This document shows positions 33,904-42,157 of a stretch of DNA of 64,000 bases, in pieces. The translations under genes were made by a program, and so were the position numbers. A model generated the notes under the pieces. The model made no database searches, was not told where the DNA came from, and saw only the letters and a program-made list of their open reading frames with translations. The DNA lies in contig NC_014304.1 in NCBI RefSeq assembly GCF_000196615.1, forward strand, positions 38,324 to 102,323. The letters are read 5' to 3'. The stretch is from Erwinia billingiae Eb661 (GTDB taxonomy: Bacteria; Pseudomonadota; Gammaproteobacteria; Enterobacterales; Enterobacteriaceae). The first letter of the stretch is position 1. Each line of letters opens with the position of its first letter.

Positions 33904-34479
33904 ATGTTAGACACGATTGAGAAGAGATTGAAGTGTTGCAGGGCTGCGACGGGCACTACCCCACAGGAAGTTGTGGGCTTCATACAACAAAAAAACATGG
34001 ATCTTTCTTACACCACCTATACGCGCTGGGAATCTGATGGTTCAATCCCTGCCCGTAGAATGGATGTAATACATGTTATTGCCGAATTTTTCACCGAGAA
34101 CGGGCTGCAGGTTAACGGCCAATGGATCATGACAGGTGAAGGCTTTCCTCCACAGTTTACCGAATATGCGAAACTTGACGAAGATACACTCTTCATTCTT
34201 GCAAGCCGTCAGCTGCCTGACGTGGAGTTGATCCAGATAGGAGGCATGTATGGCGAACCATATATCAGTTTCGGAGAGTTCTGTATTGTATCCACGGTCA
34301 CAAATATCGACCCTAATAACAACAAGCTGTGCTATGTGAAAAGTGCGAATGGACTGCATATTGGTGTTCTTAAAGTGATGGATGAACAATCAATTATTTT
34401 AGAAGGAAGCCAGCGCATAACACTCAATAAGGGCGATATTTACGAATGCCGGAGAGTTAAGTGGATACAAAAGAAGTGA
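33904..34479 (+). CDS. Putative HTH transcriptional regulator
   Basis: A 191 aa protein with an N-terminal HTH-like region (MLDTIEKRLKCCRAATGTTPQEVVGFIQQKNMDLSYTTYTRWESDGSIPARR, similar to phage-repressor XRE domains) and a C-terminal domain that looks like a beta-rich LexA/CI-like or sensor domain without an obvious Ser-Lys dyad. ATG at 33904 fits the AAGGAA site. It is the first gene of a three-gene plus-strand operon divergent from dnaB. Confidence 0.6.
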   Translation: MLDTIEKRLKCCRAATGTTPQEVVGFIQQKNMDLSYTTYTRWESDGSIPARRMDVIHVIAEFFTENGLQVNGQWIMTGEGFPPQFTEYAKLDEDTLFILASRQLPDVELIQIGGMYGEPYISFGEFCIVSTVTNIDPNNNKLCYVKSANGLHIGVLKVMDEQSIILEGSQRITLNKGDIYECRRVKWIQKK

Positions 34480-34931
34480 AGCTAAAATTTCACCAATGTA
34501 GTAATGAGGTGATTAGTTTTCTCGATAAATTCGAGCAGACAACTTACATCTCTACACTACTGGTTTTCAACAACAATATTTCAGCCCATCAAAGCAATGG
34601 ATATGCAGATTGGGATAATAAATTTTATTACGGCGGAAAGTACAAAGACAGCCTGTTAATTAAAATGGGAATTGAACTTACCAAAATAAAGAAAGGTGAC
34701 GTAAGCACGGTTATATGGGACGACGCCCTTCGTAATGAAAGAAACAACGTCATTGATGATCAAAGGCGAGAGCACAACATATATCACGGCATTAGTTTCA
34801 TTTATGGCATTGAGGACGATGTGAGCATGGCGCTCAACATCTGCACCGGGGTAAACACCTCGCAAAAGGAATTTGAAAATTTGATACTGCCAATGCGTTT
34901 TGCACTACTGAACTACTTTAAGGACTTATAA
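34461..34931 (+). CDS. Unknown protein of the regulator-thioesterase operon
   Basis: A 156 aa protein starting at GTG with GGAGAG eight nt upstream; it overlaps the regulator gene by 19 nt and the thioesterase gene by one. The sequence (STLLVFNNNISAHQSNGYADWDNKFYYGGKYKDSLL ... HGISFIYGIEDDVSMALNICTG) recalls sensor domains at the N-terminus of LuxR-type proteins, but there is no HTH. A ligand-binding role is a guess. Confidence 0.5.
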   Translation: MDTKEVKLKFHQCSNEVISFLDKFEQTTYISTLLVFNNNISAHQSNGYADWDNKFYYGGKYKDSLLIKMGIELTKIKKGDVSTVIWDDALRNERNNVIDDQRREHNIYHGISFIYGIEDDVSMALNICTGVNTSQKEFENLILPMRFALLNYFKDL

Positions 34932-35317
34932 TGTTTACCAAAACCTATTCCGTAGACGAAAAGCATGTTGATTTTCAGGGCATTGTGGATGGCCTGTATT
35001 ATCCTTTCTATATGGAATGGACGCGCCACGCGTTTATGAAAGAATCGCTGGGACTGGACCTGGAGCAGGAGTTCGCTGAAGGACGCATCCACATGATCCT
35101 GGAATACACACTGCGCTTTAAAAAGAGCCTGCAGAAAGGTGATGAAATGCAGGTAACATGCAGCCTTCAGGCGAATGAGAAGCGCAGTCGCGTCAATTTT
35201 GTTCAGCAAATACTGGTTAACGACACCGTGTATGCAGAAGCCGTATTCACCGCGACCTGCATTGCTAACGGCAGACCTGTTGTTCCTGACGCTGTGAAAA
35301 ATGCTATTCCGGCCTGA
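34931..35317 (+). CDS. Hotdog-fold acyl-CoA thioesterase-like protein
   Basis: A 128 aa protein of the 4HBT family. The catalytic-loop pattern HVDFQGIVDGLYYPFYMEWTRHAF is the HxDxxGxVxxxxYxxxxExxR motif seen in 4-hydroxybenzoyl-CoA thioesterases, with Asp at the expected place. The start overlaps the previous stop (TAATG). Substrate unknown. Its link to a regulator and a sensor-like protein suggests processing of an acyl signal or metabolite. Confidence 0.75.
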   Translation: MFTKTYSVDEKHVDFQGIVDGLYYPFYMEWTRHAFMKESLGLDLEQEFAEGRIHMILEYTLRFKKSLQKGDEMQVTCSLQANEKRSRVNFVQQILVNDTVYAEAVFTATCIANGRPVVPDAVKNAIPA

Positions 35318-35325
35318 GTTAGTTG

Positions 35326-35347
35326 AGGGAGCCCAGTAGGGCTCCTC
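35326..35347. terminator. Terminator between convergent genes
   Basis: A seven-pair stem GGAGCCC / GGGCTCC around AGTA lies between the thioesterase and the TraI-like gene. A short T-rich stretch (ATTAATTTT) follows on the plus strand. Confidence 0.65.
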
Positions 35348-35348
35348 A

Positions 35349-36998
35349 TTAATTTTCAATTAAAATATAACGACTATCCTTAACCTTATCATTTCCTGCC
35401 TGATAAAATAAAGATATCCTGACTAAATATCCGCTACGCTTCTGATATTTACCTTCCAGCCCTTCACTTTCATATATACGAACCCTGAAAAAACGCTTGT
35501 CGTTACGCATATGCAATACGCCATTTTTTTCAAATGACGCCTGTACTGCCCTTCTATCACTATCGATACCCGTAGCCTCTATAAATTTAAATGCGGCTCC
35601 AGGAAGGGATATAAACATAAACCCACTTACAGCATGAAGTAGACTGTCACTCTCGTTAACGCTGAGCGTTTTATCATTGACAGACACTTTAAGCCACAAT
35701 AAGAACTGCTCCCCCAAATTGCCCGACTCATTATCATCTGTAGTCTTGATAATTTCTGATCTATCAGCAGAACTTTCTTTGTTGTTATCCGGACCCAGCA
35801 TGGAATAAATCAAAGGAATTGTTTGATCCGACTCAGGATTGAGAATTACTTGTTCGTTTTCATCCGGGGTCGTTATTAACTTGTCATCATTGTTCTGAGC
35901 CAAAGACTCATCTTCTGAAATGACCGTATCAGCGCTTTCTTGTTGGTCATCCACATCAACGGCTGCCGTTTCAGCTGCGCCAAACATGCTGAGAAGAACG
36001 GCTGTATCGTCTTCTGCCGCAATTTCGGGCTCTGGCTGCTCAGTCTGTGTGCCGCTGTTTTCTGAAAGTGCCGGGGATAAAGATACGGCTTCTTCCGCTG
36101 CGGTTAACAGTGATTCTGGGCTCACAGGAGCGATACCAGAGGCCAGTTCAGTTAAATCAACCGATTCGATCCCGTCGAGTGCAGTGCCGGCAGTCAGGAT
36201 GCTGTAAGGTAAAGTCAGCGCCGGATGCACAGTGGCCGATGTTGGTACAGCAGCCACTGCAGGTAAACCGGCCTCCAGGGAACTGTCAGGCGAACCACAG
36301 ATGCCTCGCGCTTTGTCGAGAATATCCTTAATAAGCGGCATGGCCGATGCATCTCCAGCAGCCAGCGAAGCCATCACCTTCATAGCCTGGCGTTCCCCGC
36401 TAAGCCAGGTCACGCCGTCAACTGGCAACAGCCTTGCGGCCATCATTGTTGAGGTAGCGGAATTAGCCGCATTGCTTATCCTGAAACGATAAGGCGCAGC
36501 CGGCGGCATCACGCCGGGCATCCAGCACTGTCCGTCCATTAACTCCCCTTCAATGCAGGTAAGTTGCGGCAGATGCGTGGTGAGAGCTGACCAGAAAACG
36601 ATCGCGTTCCAGAGCGTATTTTTGGCGGCCTGCTCTTCGGGTGCCGCACCCGGTGGAAACATATGCCCTTTTGCCAGCCTGACGCTGCAAGCGGTAAATT
36701 TTAGGGTGAGATCAATGAAACCTCCCTCTTTACTCCATTCACCTTCAGCGCTGGCCGGCACGTTTTGCACGCACTCCGCGAGTATGTTCAGCGGTGCCAT
36801 ATAAAGCCGGTTATAGACATCCTCCGGCAGAGACGTGTTATCCCAGATCTGCCTCAGCAGTAGCTTACGTTGCGGCAAAGAGAACAGCTGCACGGCAGAC
36901 TGCGGTGCGAAATATCCCGGCGGGGTCTTACCGCCAGCCGGCGTGGGCTTTGCGGAGGACGCCCCCCCGGATATCAGTGTAATAAGCTTACTGAACAT
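35349..36998 (-). CDS. TraI_2/MobH-like protein with a degenerate relaxase core
   Basis: A 549 aa protein with the N-terminal TraI_2 layout (YFAPQSAVQLFSLPQRKLLLRQIWDNTSLPEDVYNRLYMAPLN, then AKGHMFPPGAAPEEQAAKNTLWNAIVFWSAL) and the TraI_2_C domain at the C-terminus (LLWLKVSVNDKTLSVNESDSLLHAV, FKFIEATGID). In active MobH relaxases the first segment carries histidines of the HHHAGPGGLLEHTLE type and the second an HD pair; here they are replaced by EWSKEGGFIDLTLKF and SALTTHLPQ. It may be inactive as a nickase. An acidic linker of about 200 residues joins the domains. It starts one nt after the UvrD-like gene. Confidence 0.75.
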   Translation of the reverse strand: MFSKLITLISGGASSAKPTPAGGKTPPGYFAPQSAVQLFSLPQRKLLLRQIWDNTSLPEDVYNRLYMAPLNILAECVQNVPASAEGEWSKEGGFIDLTLKFTACSVRLAKGHMFPPGAAPEEQAAKNTLWNAIVFWSALTTHLPQLTCIEGELMDGQCWMPGVMPPAAPYRFRISNAANSATSTMMAARLLPVDGVTWLSGERQAMKVMASLAAGDASAMPLIKDILDKARGICGSPDSSLEAGLPAVAAVPTSATVHPALTLPYSILTAGTALDGIESVDLTELASGIAPVSPESLLTAAEEAVSLSPALSENSGTQTEQPEPEIAAEDDTAVLLSMFGAAETAAVDVDDQQESADTVISEDESLAQNNDDKLITTPDENEQVILNPESDQTIPLIYSMLGPDNNKESSADRSEIIKTTDDNESGNLGEQFLLWLKVSVNDKTLSVNESDSLLHAVSGFMFISLPGAAFKFIEATGIDSDRRAVQASFEKNGVLHMRNDKRFFRVRIYESEGLEGKYQKRSGYLVRISLFYQAGNDKVKDSRYILIEN

Positions 36999-36999
36999 T

Positions 37000-38505
37000 T
37001 TAACTTCCTGATGATTCTGATTTATTACTTATATGAAGCGTAACCCCGGCGCTCCGTAAGTCAGCATCGTCCGGTTTTTCAGAGGACTCACTCAGCGCGT
37101 CCAGGCAACCGGTTAGGATGCCGACCAGCTCATTGGGAACCAGAACTTTGCGCGCGCGCGTAACCGAGACGTACAGAAGATTTAGCTCGTCTTCTTTTTC
37201 ACGGCGATTAAGAAGCGGGTCAGTAATATCAATAAAATCATCGTTGATCCTGACCGCATTCCACTCCAGTCCTTTACTCCGGTGCGCGGTCACTACCGTC
37301 ACGTCAGCCTCGGTTTCGCGCGTTACGGCCTGTTTTTTCAGTACGGCCAGCAGCATTGGCAGGGGAAAGTACATGTCCAGCAGCCGCACACCCTGCCCCA
37401 TTTCCGGATCTTTAGTTGCTTTGGCAATCGACCGGTACTCTTCAAAGTCACGGTAATCCCGCGCCAGCTGCGGCGACTGAATGCGATCGGGCATATCAAC
37501 CGATAGCCAGTACAAATCTTCCAGCTCGCCTATGCGGTATCCCTCCATGCCGCCCACCCAGTACACCTTTTTTTCCGCCAGGCTCGCCGTCAGGGCCGCA
37601 CCAATCACACCCGCTACCGTCCGGCTGATAACACAGTAGTGCGCCACACCTGCGGGCAGTTCGGTTGCAATCTGGTCCTCCCCGCCAAGGCCGCAGACCT
37701 GACGGGATTCGCCGGCCTCAGCAAGCAGAGCATTCGCAACCCCCGCGACCGCCGGGCCAAACCGGAAGCTGTTCGTTAGCCAGAGCCGGTCTGCGGTTTC
37801 CAACTGCGGAGAAACGAGCGCGTTTTCAGCTCCTCTGAAGCGATAAATTTGCTGATAACGGTCGCCGACGAGGATGACGCGGCAGGGCTGGCTGAGAACG
37901 AATTGACTGGTGACCGGATTCGCATCCTGTGCCTCGTCGAATAGAATAACGTCCCATTTACTTCCGAGATTGGGTACTGACAGCTGATAAAGCTTGAGAT
38001 AAGTGTCATGCGTCACCGGAAAAAGTGAGTCTATGCGCGTCATTTCATGCCATACGACCTGCGCCGCGCCGAGTATTTTCCCCGCATCGAGTCCGCACCG
38101 GTCGCTTTCATCAGGCAAATGCAGAGGGGATATTTCTCCATCAGCGCTGTAGAGAAAGGTATTAAGCGTGCTCAGCGCGGTGCGTGCCAGGAGCCAGTGG
38201 CGGGTATTGAGAAGGCGTGCGATGTCCGTCACGCGTAGAGATGTGGCAAGCCGCGCCTGAAAGTGACGTCCAAACGACGGCCACGCAAGCTGATGGAACG
38301 TCCTGCACTCCACGTTGAAGGGGAAACGTCGTTCGGACTCCTCGCGGATTGCACGATTATAAGCAAGGTACAGCATACGTTCCTGAGGGTTTGCCAGCGC
38401 GTAAGCTTCCAGCGTGGACGTTTTACCTGTGCCGGCGAACGCCGTAACAACGAGTTGTTTGCCTTTCCAGGCAATTATCTGTGCCTGCTCCTGCGTTGGT
38501 TTCAT
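37000..38505 (-). CDS. UvrD/Rep-type ATP-dependent helicase
   Basis: Superfamily 1A helicase of 501 aa. Motif I is AFAGTGKTSTLEAYA, motif Ia ALNPQERMLYLAYNRAIREE, motif II LFDEAQDANPV, motif III VGDRYQQIYRFRGAENAL, then LTNSFRFGPAV (IV region), VVTAHRSKGLEWNAVRI (V) and LNLLYVSVTRARKVL (VI). Shorter than UvrD (about 720 aa), lacking large 2B inserts. It is in an operon with the TraI-like gene. A role in DNA processing of the element is likely; the substrate is unknown. Confidence 0.88.
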   Translation of the reverse strand: MKPTQEQAQIIAWKGKQLVVTAFAGTGKTSTLEAYALANPQERMLYLAYNRAIREESERRFPFNVECRTFHQLAWPSFGRHFQARLATSLRVTDIARLLNTRHWLLARTALSTLNTFLYSADGEISPLHLPDESDRCGLDAGKILGAAQVVWHEMTRIDSLFPVTHDTYLKLYQLSVPNLGSKWDVILFDEAQDANPVTSQFVLSQPCRVILVGDRYQQIYRFRGAENALVSPQLETADRLWLTNSFRFGPAVAGVANALLAEAGESRQVCGLGGEDQIATELPAGVAHYCVISRTVAGVIGAALTASLAEKKVYWVGGMEGYRIGELEDLYWLSVDMPDRIQSPQLARDYRDFEEYRSIAKATKDPEMGQGVRLLDMYFPLPMLLAVLKKQAVTRETEADVTVVTAHRSKGLEWNAVRINDDFIDITDPLLNRREKEDELNLLYVSVTRARKVLVPNELVGILTGCLDALSESSEKPDDADLRSAGVTLHISNKSESSGS

Positions 38506-38590
38506 GTATGAATTACCTCCTTCAGCGTCAGGTTATGAACCATGCCCTGCCGGGAAATAGGTATCCATCGTAAAATCAATTTTGACTTGC

Positions 38591-38617
38591 AAAAAAAAAC
38601 GCCTCCGGAGAGGCGTT
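38591..38617 (-). terminator. Terminator after the methylase-like gene
   Basis: On the minus strand, AACGCCTC / GAGGCGTT (eight pairs, TCCG loop) is followed by nine U. It separates the methylase-like gene from the UvrD-like operon. Confidence 0.88.
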
Positions 38618-38621
38618 ATAG

Positions 38622-39302
38622 TCAGGCGGCGTGTTGCTCAGCGCGGCCAAGTTTTACTGCCCACCTGCCGGTGTAGTGCAGCGGAGTATAAAGCGTACGT
38701 CGCCGCTCAAGTGTCAGCGCGTGGCCGGTAACGACCTCTGCCGCTATGCCGCAGAGCGAGAGCTGTATGTAGGACATATTGGCGGCAAGCGGATCAACGT
38801 CCGTCACCGACACCCACAACTGCTCTGACACCGTATACCCGCGCTTTGCGAACTCTTCAGCAAAGGCGATCACCATGCAGCCTGCGCCGCTGGCCGGTTC
38901 CTGCAGGGTAATGAAGTCCTGAGCCTGCATCAGTGCATCGATGCCGGACAGCTGCATCGATGCCATCATCTGCGATACGTCCCACGGCGTGAAAAACTGG
39001 CCGCGATACTTATCACCCAGCTCAAGCTCCATAAAAACGCTGCCAAGGAAATCACATCGTTCTTGATCGATCGCCATTACGACGTGACCCAGTAACGCGG
39101 CCATCTGTGTGACGTCTTCTTTCTCGTAGCCGGCAATTATGCTCAGATACTGTTTTTCCAGCTCAGCATCGTGCGCAACGCCGTTGTGCAGTGCAATTGC
39201 CGCGCAGCTGACGAAATCTTCAAACACCTTGTGCCGGTGGTGATAACGGGCCGTGGCTTTGAAAAGCGCGAGGAATGCCTTGCGATGGTTAGTAGAAGTC
39301 AT
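38622..39302 (-). CDS. N-6 DNA methylase-like protein lacking the NPPY motif
   Basis: A 226 aa protein with the SAM-binding part of a type I-like N-6 adenine methylase: GQFFTPWDVSQMMASM, then LQEPASGAGCMVIAFAEEF and VTDVDPLAANMSYIQLSLCGI. The catalytic (N/D)PP(Y/F) motif expected next is not present; the chain ends soon after VVTGHALTLERRRTLYTPLHYTGRW. It may be an inactive anti-restriction decoy or need a partner. The start MTSTNHRKAF follows the SD GGAG in leader 1. Confidence 0.75.
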   Translation of the reverse strand: MTSTNHRKAFLALFKATARYHHRHKVFEDFVSCAAIALHNGVAHDAELEKQYLSIIAGYEKEDVTQMAALLGHVVMAIDQERCDFLGSVFMELELGDKYRGQFFTPWDVSQMMASMQLSGIDALMQAQDFITLQEPASGAGCMVIAFAEEFAKRGYTVSEQLWVSVTDVDPLAANMSYIQLSLCGIAAEVVTGHALTLERRRTLYTPLHYTGRWAVKLGRAEQHAA

Positions 39303-39365
39303 ACGTGTTCTCCATAAAAAAAGGGGAACACGCCCCTGAGGAAGTGTTCCCCTCAGGGTGTGAGG
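39303..39365 (-). promoter_or_regulatory. Structured leader 1 (methylase-like gene)
   Basis: On the minus strand GGGGAACAC pairs with GTGTTCCCC (plus 39323-39331 / 39344-39352) to make a terminator-like hairpin followed by seven U. CCCTGAGG pairs with CCTCAGGG (39334-39341 / 39351-39358) in an interleaved way. A third copy of the stem sequence, GGAGAACAC, is the SD region of the gene. Confidence 0.7.
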
Positions 39366-39391
39366 CAAGCCTTACGGCTCACCTTTTTTGG

Positions 39392-39703
39392 TTACCAGCT
39401 GTACGTGGTGAATCCTTCAATCTCCGGAGCACCTGATTCGAAAATCAGGATTTCCACGGCATCCGAACGCATTACCGAAGCGATAACCCGGCGGGCCTCT
39501 TTCGATAACCCGACCTCTTTCAGCCGCAGAACCGGCGCAGAGCACGAAGTTAACCGCAGCAGGTATCCGCCGCCGATATAGTGTATCCACTCACCGTGAT
39601 CGATTGAGCGGGTTGTGATTTCATCCAGCAACGCATTGTCGTCTGCGCTGATATGAGCCGTTGACACCACGCGGCAGCGAAGATACTCACCATTGCCACT
39701 CAT
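39392..39703 (-). CDS. Small hypothetical protein coupled to DUF1281
   Basis: A 103 aa protein, not recognised. Its ATG overlaps the stop of the DUF1281 gene (ATGA), so it is translated by coupling. SGNGEYLRCRVVSTAHISADDNALLDEITTRSIDHGEWIHYIGGGYLLRL is a compact alpha/beta region. It lacks its own leader, unlike its neighbours. Confidence 0.65.
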   Translation of the reverse strand: MSGNGEYLRCRVVSTAHISADDNALLDEITTRSIDHGEWIHYIGGGYLLRLTSCSAPVLRLKEVGLSKEARRVIASVMRSDAVEILIFESGAPEIEGFTTYSW

Positions 39704-40638
39704 GCCTGCACCGTCCGGTTTACGGACGATCCGGTTTTTGGTTCGCCGGGTTCGGCAGCCGGCACCAGATGAAGCCCGGGCCTGTCGTCGTCCAGCTCGT
39801 CAATAGTCGCCTCAGCGCTGCAAACGTGATCGCCCCTGTCGTAACAGTCATAGCCATCCAGTTCGTGAACGGGCTCGCTGTACCAGTGACGGATCTCACA
39901 GTCGAACGTGGATGAAAGCGCCGCAACCAGCTCTCCCGCCGGCGGGAACCAGGCTGAATCAAACTCCAGTTTTATGCTGCTCAGTCCCTCACGTTGCCAG
40001 CTGACGTTATGACCTGCCGGCCACTCCATACCGTACTGACGACAGTAGAGGCTGCTGGCCGTAGACATACCGGCAAGCAAACCTCCCGTGCCGTTCAGCT
40101 CGGCGGCCAGACGGCTTGGGATTATCTGCAGCATATCGCAGGGCTGGGCCCGCTCAGGCAGATGGCTAAGCCGTTCCCAGCACTGACCCGGAACGATTTC
40201 CCGGGAAAGCGTGGCAACACCAAACCAGTCCGCATAGCGTTCCTCAATGAGTCGCGCAATGTGTCTGCGCGATACCTCCGGAATGCTCTCCCAGCGGATC
40301 GCGTCGATGCCTGACTGATGGTAAATTCGCTCGATTGTACGCAAATGCTCACCGTCAAGCGGTACATCCCTGCGCAGCAAACCGAGCCACTGATCAAACG
40401 CCATATTCGCCGGCGTGCCCAGTCCCGTCCCGCTCTGCATGAGCCCGGGAAACGGCGTAAATGACTCCGTTTTGACCGGGCGTAGCAGGCCGCCACATCC
40501 TGCCAGAAACAGCTTTATGCTGCGCATGACGGCGTGACGATACAGCGGTACGGCTTCGCCGGTGATCCACTCTTCCATAATGCCGATGAGCGCGGATTTT
40601 CCGGTGATTTCTAAACGGTTATGGCACCAGTCTGACAT
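39700..40638 (-). CDS. DUF1281 family plasmid protein
   Basis: A 312 aa protein with the DUF1281 start pattern MSDWCHNRLEITG and ferredoxin-like (Api92-like) body: FTPFPGLMQSGTGLGTPANMAFDQWLGL, then WPAGHNVSWQREGLSSIKLEFDSAWFPPAGELVAALSSTFDC and IRHWYSEPVHELDGYDCYDRGDHV near the C-terminus. DUF1281 genes are common in the anti-restriction/leading regions of conjugative plasmids. Leader 2 precedes it and the small gene at 39392 is coupled to it. Confidence 0.8.
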   Translation of the reverse strand: MSDWCHNRLEITGKSALIGIMEEWITGEAVPLYRHAVMRSIKLFLAGCGGLLRPVKTESFTPFPGLMQSGTGLGTPANMAFDQWLGLLRRDVPLDGEHLRTIERIYHQSGIDAIRWESIPEVSRRHIARLIEERYADWFGVATLSREIVPGQCWERLSHLPERAQPCDMLQIIPSRLAAELNGTGGLLAGMSTASSLYCRQYGMEWPAGHNVSWQREGLSSIKLEFDSAWFPPAGELVAALSSTFDCEIRHWYSEPVHELDGYDCYDRGDHVCSAEATIDELDDDRPGLHLVPAAEPGEPKTGSSVNRTVQA

Positions 40639-40705
40639 GGTTAATTCCTCTTTTTACGTAAAAAAAGAGGGCATTGTCCCGTGAGGAACAATGCCCTCAC
40701 GGGAC
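40639..40705 (-). promoter_or_regulatory. Structured leader 2 (DUF1281 gene)
   Basis: Two 11-bp stems interleave: plus 40667-40677 / 40688-40698 (GAGGGCATTGT / ACAATGCCCTC, followed by a U run on the minus strand) and 40676-40686 / 40695-40705 (GTCCCGTGAGG / CCTCACGGGAC). They overlap by two and four nt, so only one can be fully formed at a time. Confidence 0.75.
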
Positions 40706-40741
40706 AGCAGCACGATGATTCAATGCTGCCGGATTGGTGTG

Positions 40742-41728
40742 TTAAGCAGCCTCAGCCGCTCTGTCTGTTAACTGCAGTAAAAATTCCGAAGCTTCCCTTG
40801 CCTGCCGGCAGGCACGGAAAAGCGCCTTTTTGTCGGATTTCAGAACCTCAAGCCACGATTTTATGTAGCTATCGTGCTGAACATCACCGAATACGCCGAG
40901 CTGAGCACACAGAAACGCGCTGCCCATTTCGGCTATTAGTTCTTCAAACGCATAAACCGGATCGCCAAATTTTTTTGACGTTTTGGTTATGCCTTCGCGG
41001 TTCAGTCGTGACTCATGGCCGGTGGCATGCACTACTTCATGAAGCATCGTGCTGAAATAATCGGCATGAGTGAAAAACTGATCCGCCACTGGCATAAGTA
41101 TTGAATCGGTGCGTCGCGCGTAATAAGCGCGGTTCTGTAATTTGAACTCAACCTTAACGCCCGCCAGATGCACAATCTCACATATCCGTTTTTCCGTCGG
41201 CCAGTCGAGCGTGCCGGGGTATTCGGTTACAGGAGATTCATGCGGTACGGCGGCGACACCTTCCGGTAATCCGTCACACTGTTCGACGTTAAACAGGAAG
41301 TTAGGCTTTATCATGGCCCGTGACTCCATCAGTGGCTTGCCATCAGCATCAAACAGTTTGTTTCCGCTGAGATCTTCAGCCTGTTTTTCAAACGGCTTGA
41401 AGATTATGGCCTCGGATGATGTCTCACCTTTACGAACCTGCCCCCCCATCTCCTGCGCCTGTCGATACGTGACCCAGCGATCGGTGCTGTATCCTTTTTC
41501 CTCTGCGGCCAGCCATAACAACAGCACGTTAACGCCGCTGTAAGGCTTACCGGTTAAGGCATTAACTGGTAACGGACCCGCAGCGGCGCAGCGACCGGCA
41601 GTGCGCCACGGTTTTTTCCATGGTGCCACACCCTTTTCCAGCGCCTCAACAATACGGTCAGTTACTTTCTGGTACAGATCGACGCTCTCAGTTTTCTTCG
41701 TACGACGGGTTTTGGTTGGTTTAGTCAT
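40742..41728 (-). CDS. ardC: ArdC-type antirestriction protein (ssDNA-binding plus zincin domain)
   Basis: A 328 aa protein that protects incoming plasmid DNA. The N-terminal ArdC/TraC-like ssDNA-binding domain has DLYQKVTDRIVEALEKGVAPWKKPW and NALTGKPYSGVNVLLLWL; the C-terminal zincin-like domain has a complete HExxH in TMLHEVVHATGHESRLNR and the downstream EELIAEMGSAFLC. Length fits the family (about 300 aa). The start follows GGAG in leader 3. Confidence 0.9.
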   Translation of the reverse strand: MTKPTKTRRTKKTESVDLYQKVTDRIVEALEKGVAPWKKPWRTAGRCAAAGPLPVNALTGKPYSGVNVLLLWLAAEEKGYSTDRWVTYRQAQEMGGQVRKGETSSEAIIFKPFEKQAEDLSGNKLFDADGKPLMESRAMIKPNFLFNVEQCDGLPEGVAAVPHESPVTEYPGTLDWPTEKRICEIVHLAGVKVEFKLQNRAYYARRTDSILMPVADQFFTHADYFSTMLHEVVHATGHESRLNREGITKTSKKFGDPVYAFEELIAEMGSAFLCAQLGVFGDVQHDSYIKSWLEVLKSDKKALFRACRQAREASEFLLQLTDRAAEAA

Positions 41729-41796
41729 GGGATGCTCCTTAAGTAAAAAAGGGCGCATCCCTCCCCCAGATGGGCGAAAAATACGCCCATCTGGGG
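41729..41796 (-). promoter_or_regulatory. Structured leader 3 (ardC)
   Basis: A perfect 13-bp stem CCCCAGATGGGCG / CGCCCATCTGGGG (plus 41764-41776 / 41784-41796) interleaves with GGGCGTAT / ATGCGCCC on the minus strand (plus 41781-41788 / 41751-41758), which needs a G-U pair that exists only in the minus-strand RNA, and is followed by six U. Confidence 0.75.
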
Positions 41797-41884
41797 AAGT
41801 GATTAACTAATCGAGGAAATGATCTTTCCGTCGGCGGTTATGCTGTTCAGCCGCAACCGCAGTTGCTGCCTTGAATAATAAAAA

Positions 41885-42079
41885 TCATGGCGATCGGACA
41901 TACTCACATGCCATGTCAAAACCAAGTTGCTTATATGGCCGGAGCTGAGCGGGAAGAAGCCAGAAGGCTTCTTTAACCGCGTCGATAAATCTGATCCACT
42001 GGTCATCGGTTATGGACGCTCCCTGCTCCAGCTGGTAAACGCCCGGAAAGACCAGAGGCCCGGTTGGTGTATATGTCAT
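41885..42079 (-). CDS. Small paralogue of the 42158-42766 gene
   Basis: A 64 aa protein matching the N-terminal part of its neighbour: EAFWLLPAQLRP against EAFWLLPVHLRP, with ITDDQWIRFIDAV against ISPSQWHNFTLAV. The frame stops after CEYVRSP, while another frame (to 41803) continues openly, so a frameshift may have shortened it. Leader 4 and the SD GGAGATTT precede it. Confidence 0.55.
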   Translation of the reverse strand: MTYTPTGPLVFPGVYQLEQGASITDDQWIRFIDAVKEAFWLLPAQLRPYKQLGFDMACEYVRSP

Positions 42080-42140
42080 GGTAAATCTCCATTAGTGGGG
42101 ATTTACCACCCACAGGGAGGTAAATCCCCGTTGGGTTAAG
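42080..42140 (-). promoter_or_regulatory. Structured leader 4
   Basis: GGGGATTTACC pairs with GGTAAATCCCC (11 bp; plus 42097-42107 / 42119-42129). The SD region GGAGATTTACC just before the ATG repeats the first strand with one change, so it could pair with the same partner. ACCCA / TGGGT forms the second, interleaved pairing. Confidence 0.75.
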
Positions 42141-42157
42141 TTAAGTCGGTCGCCGGA

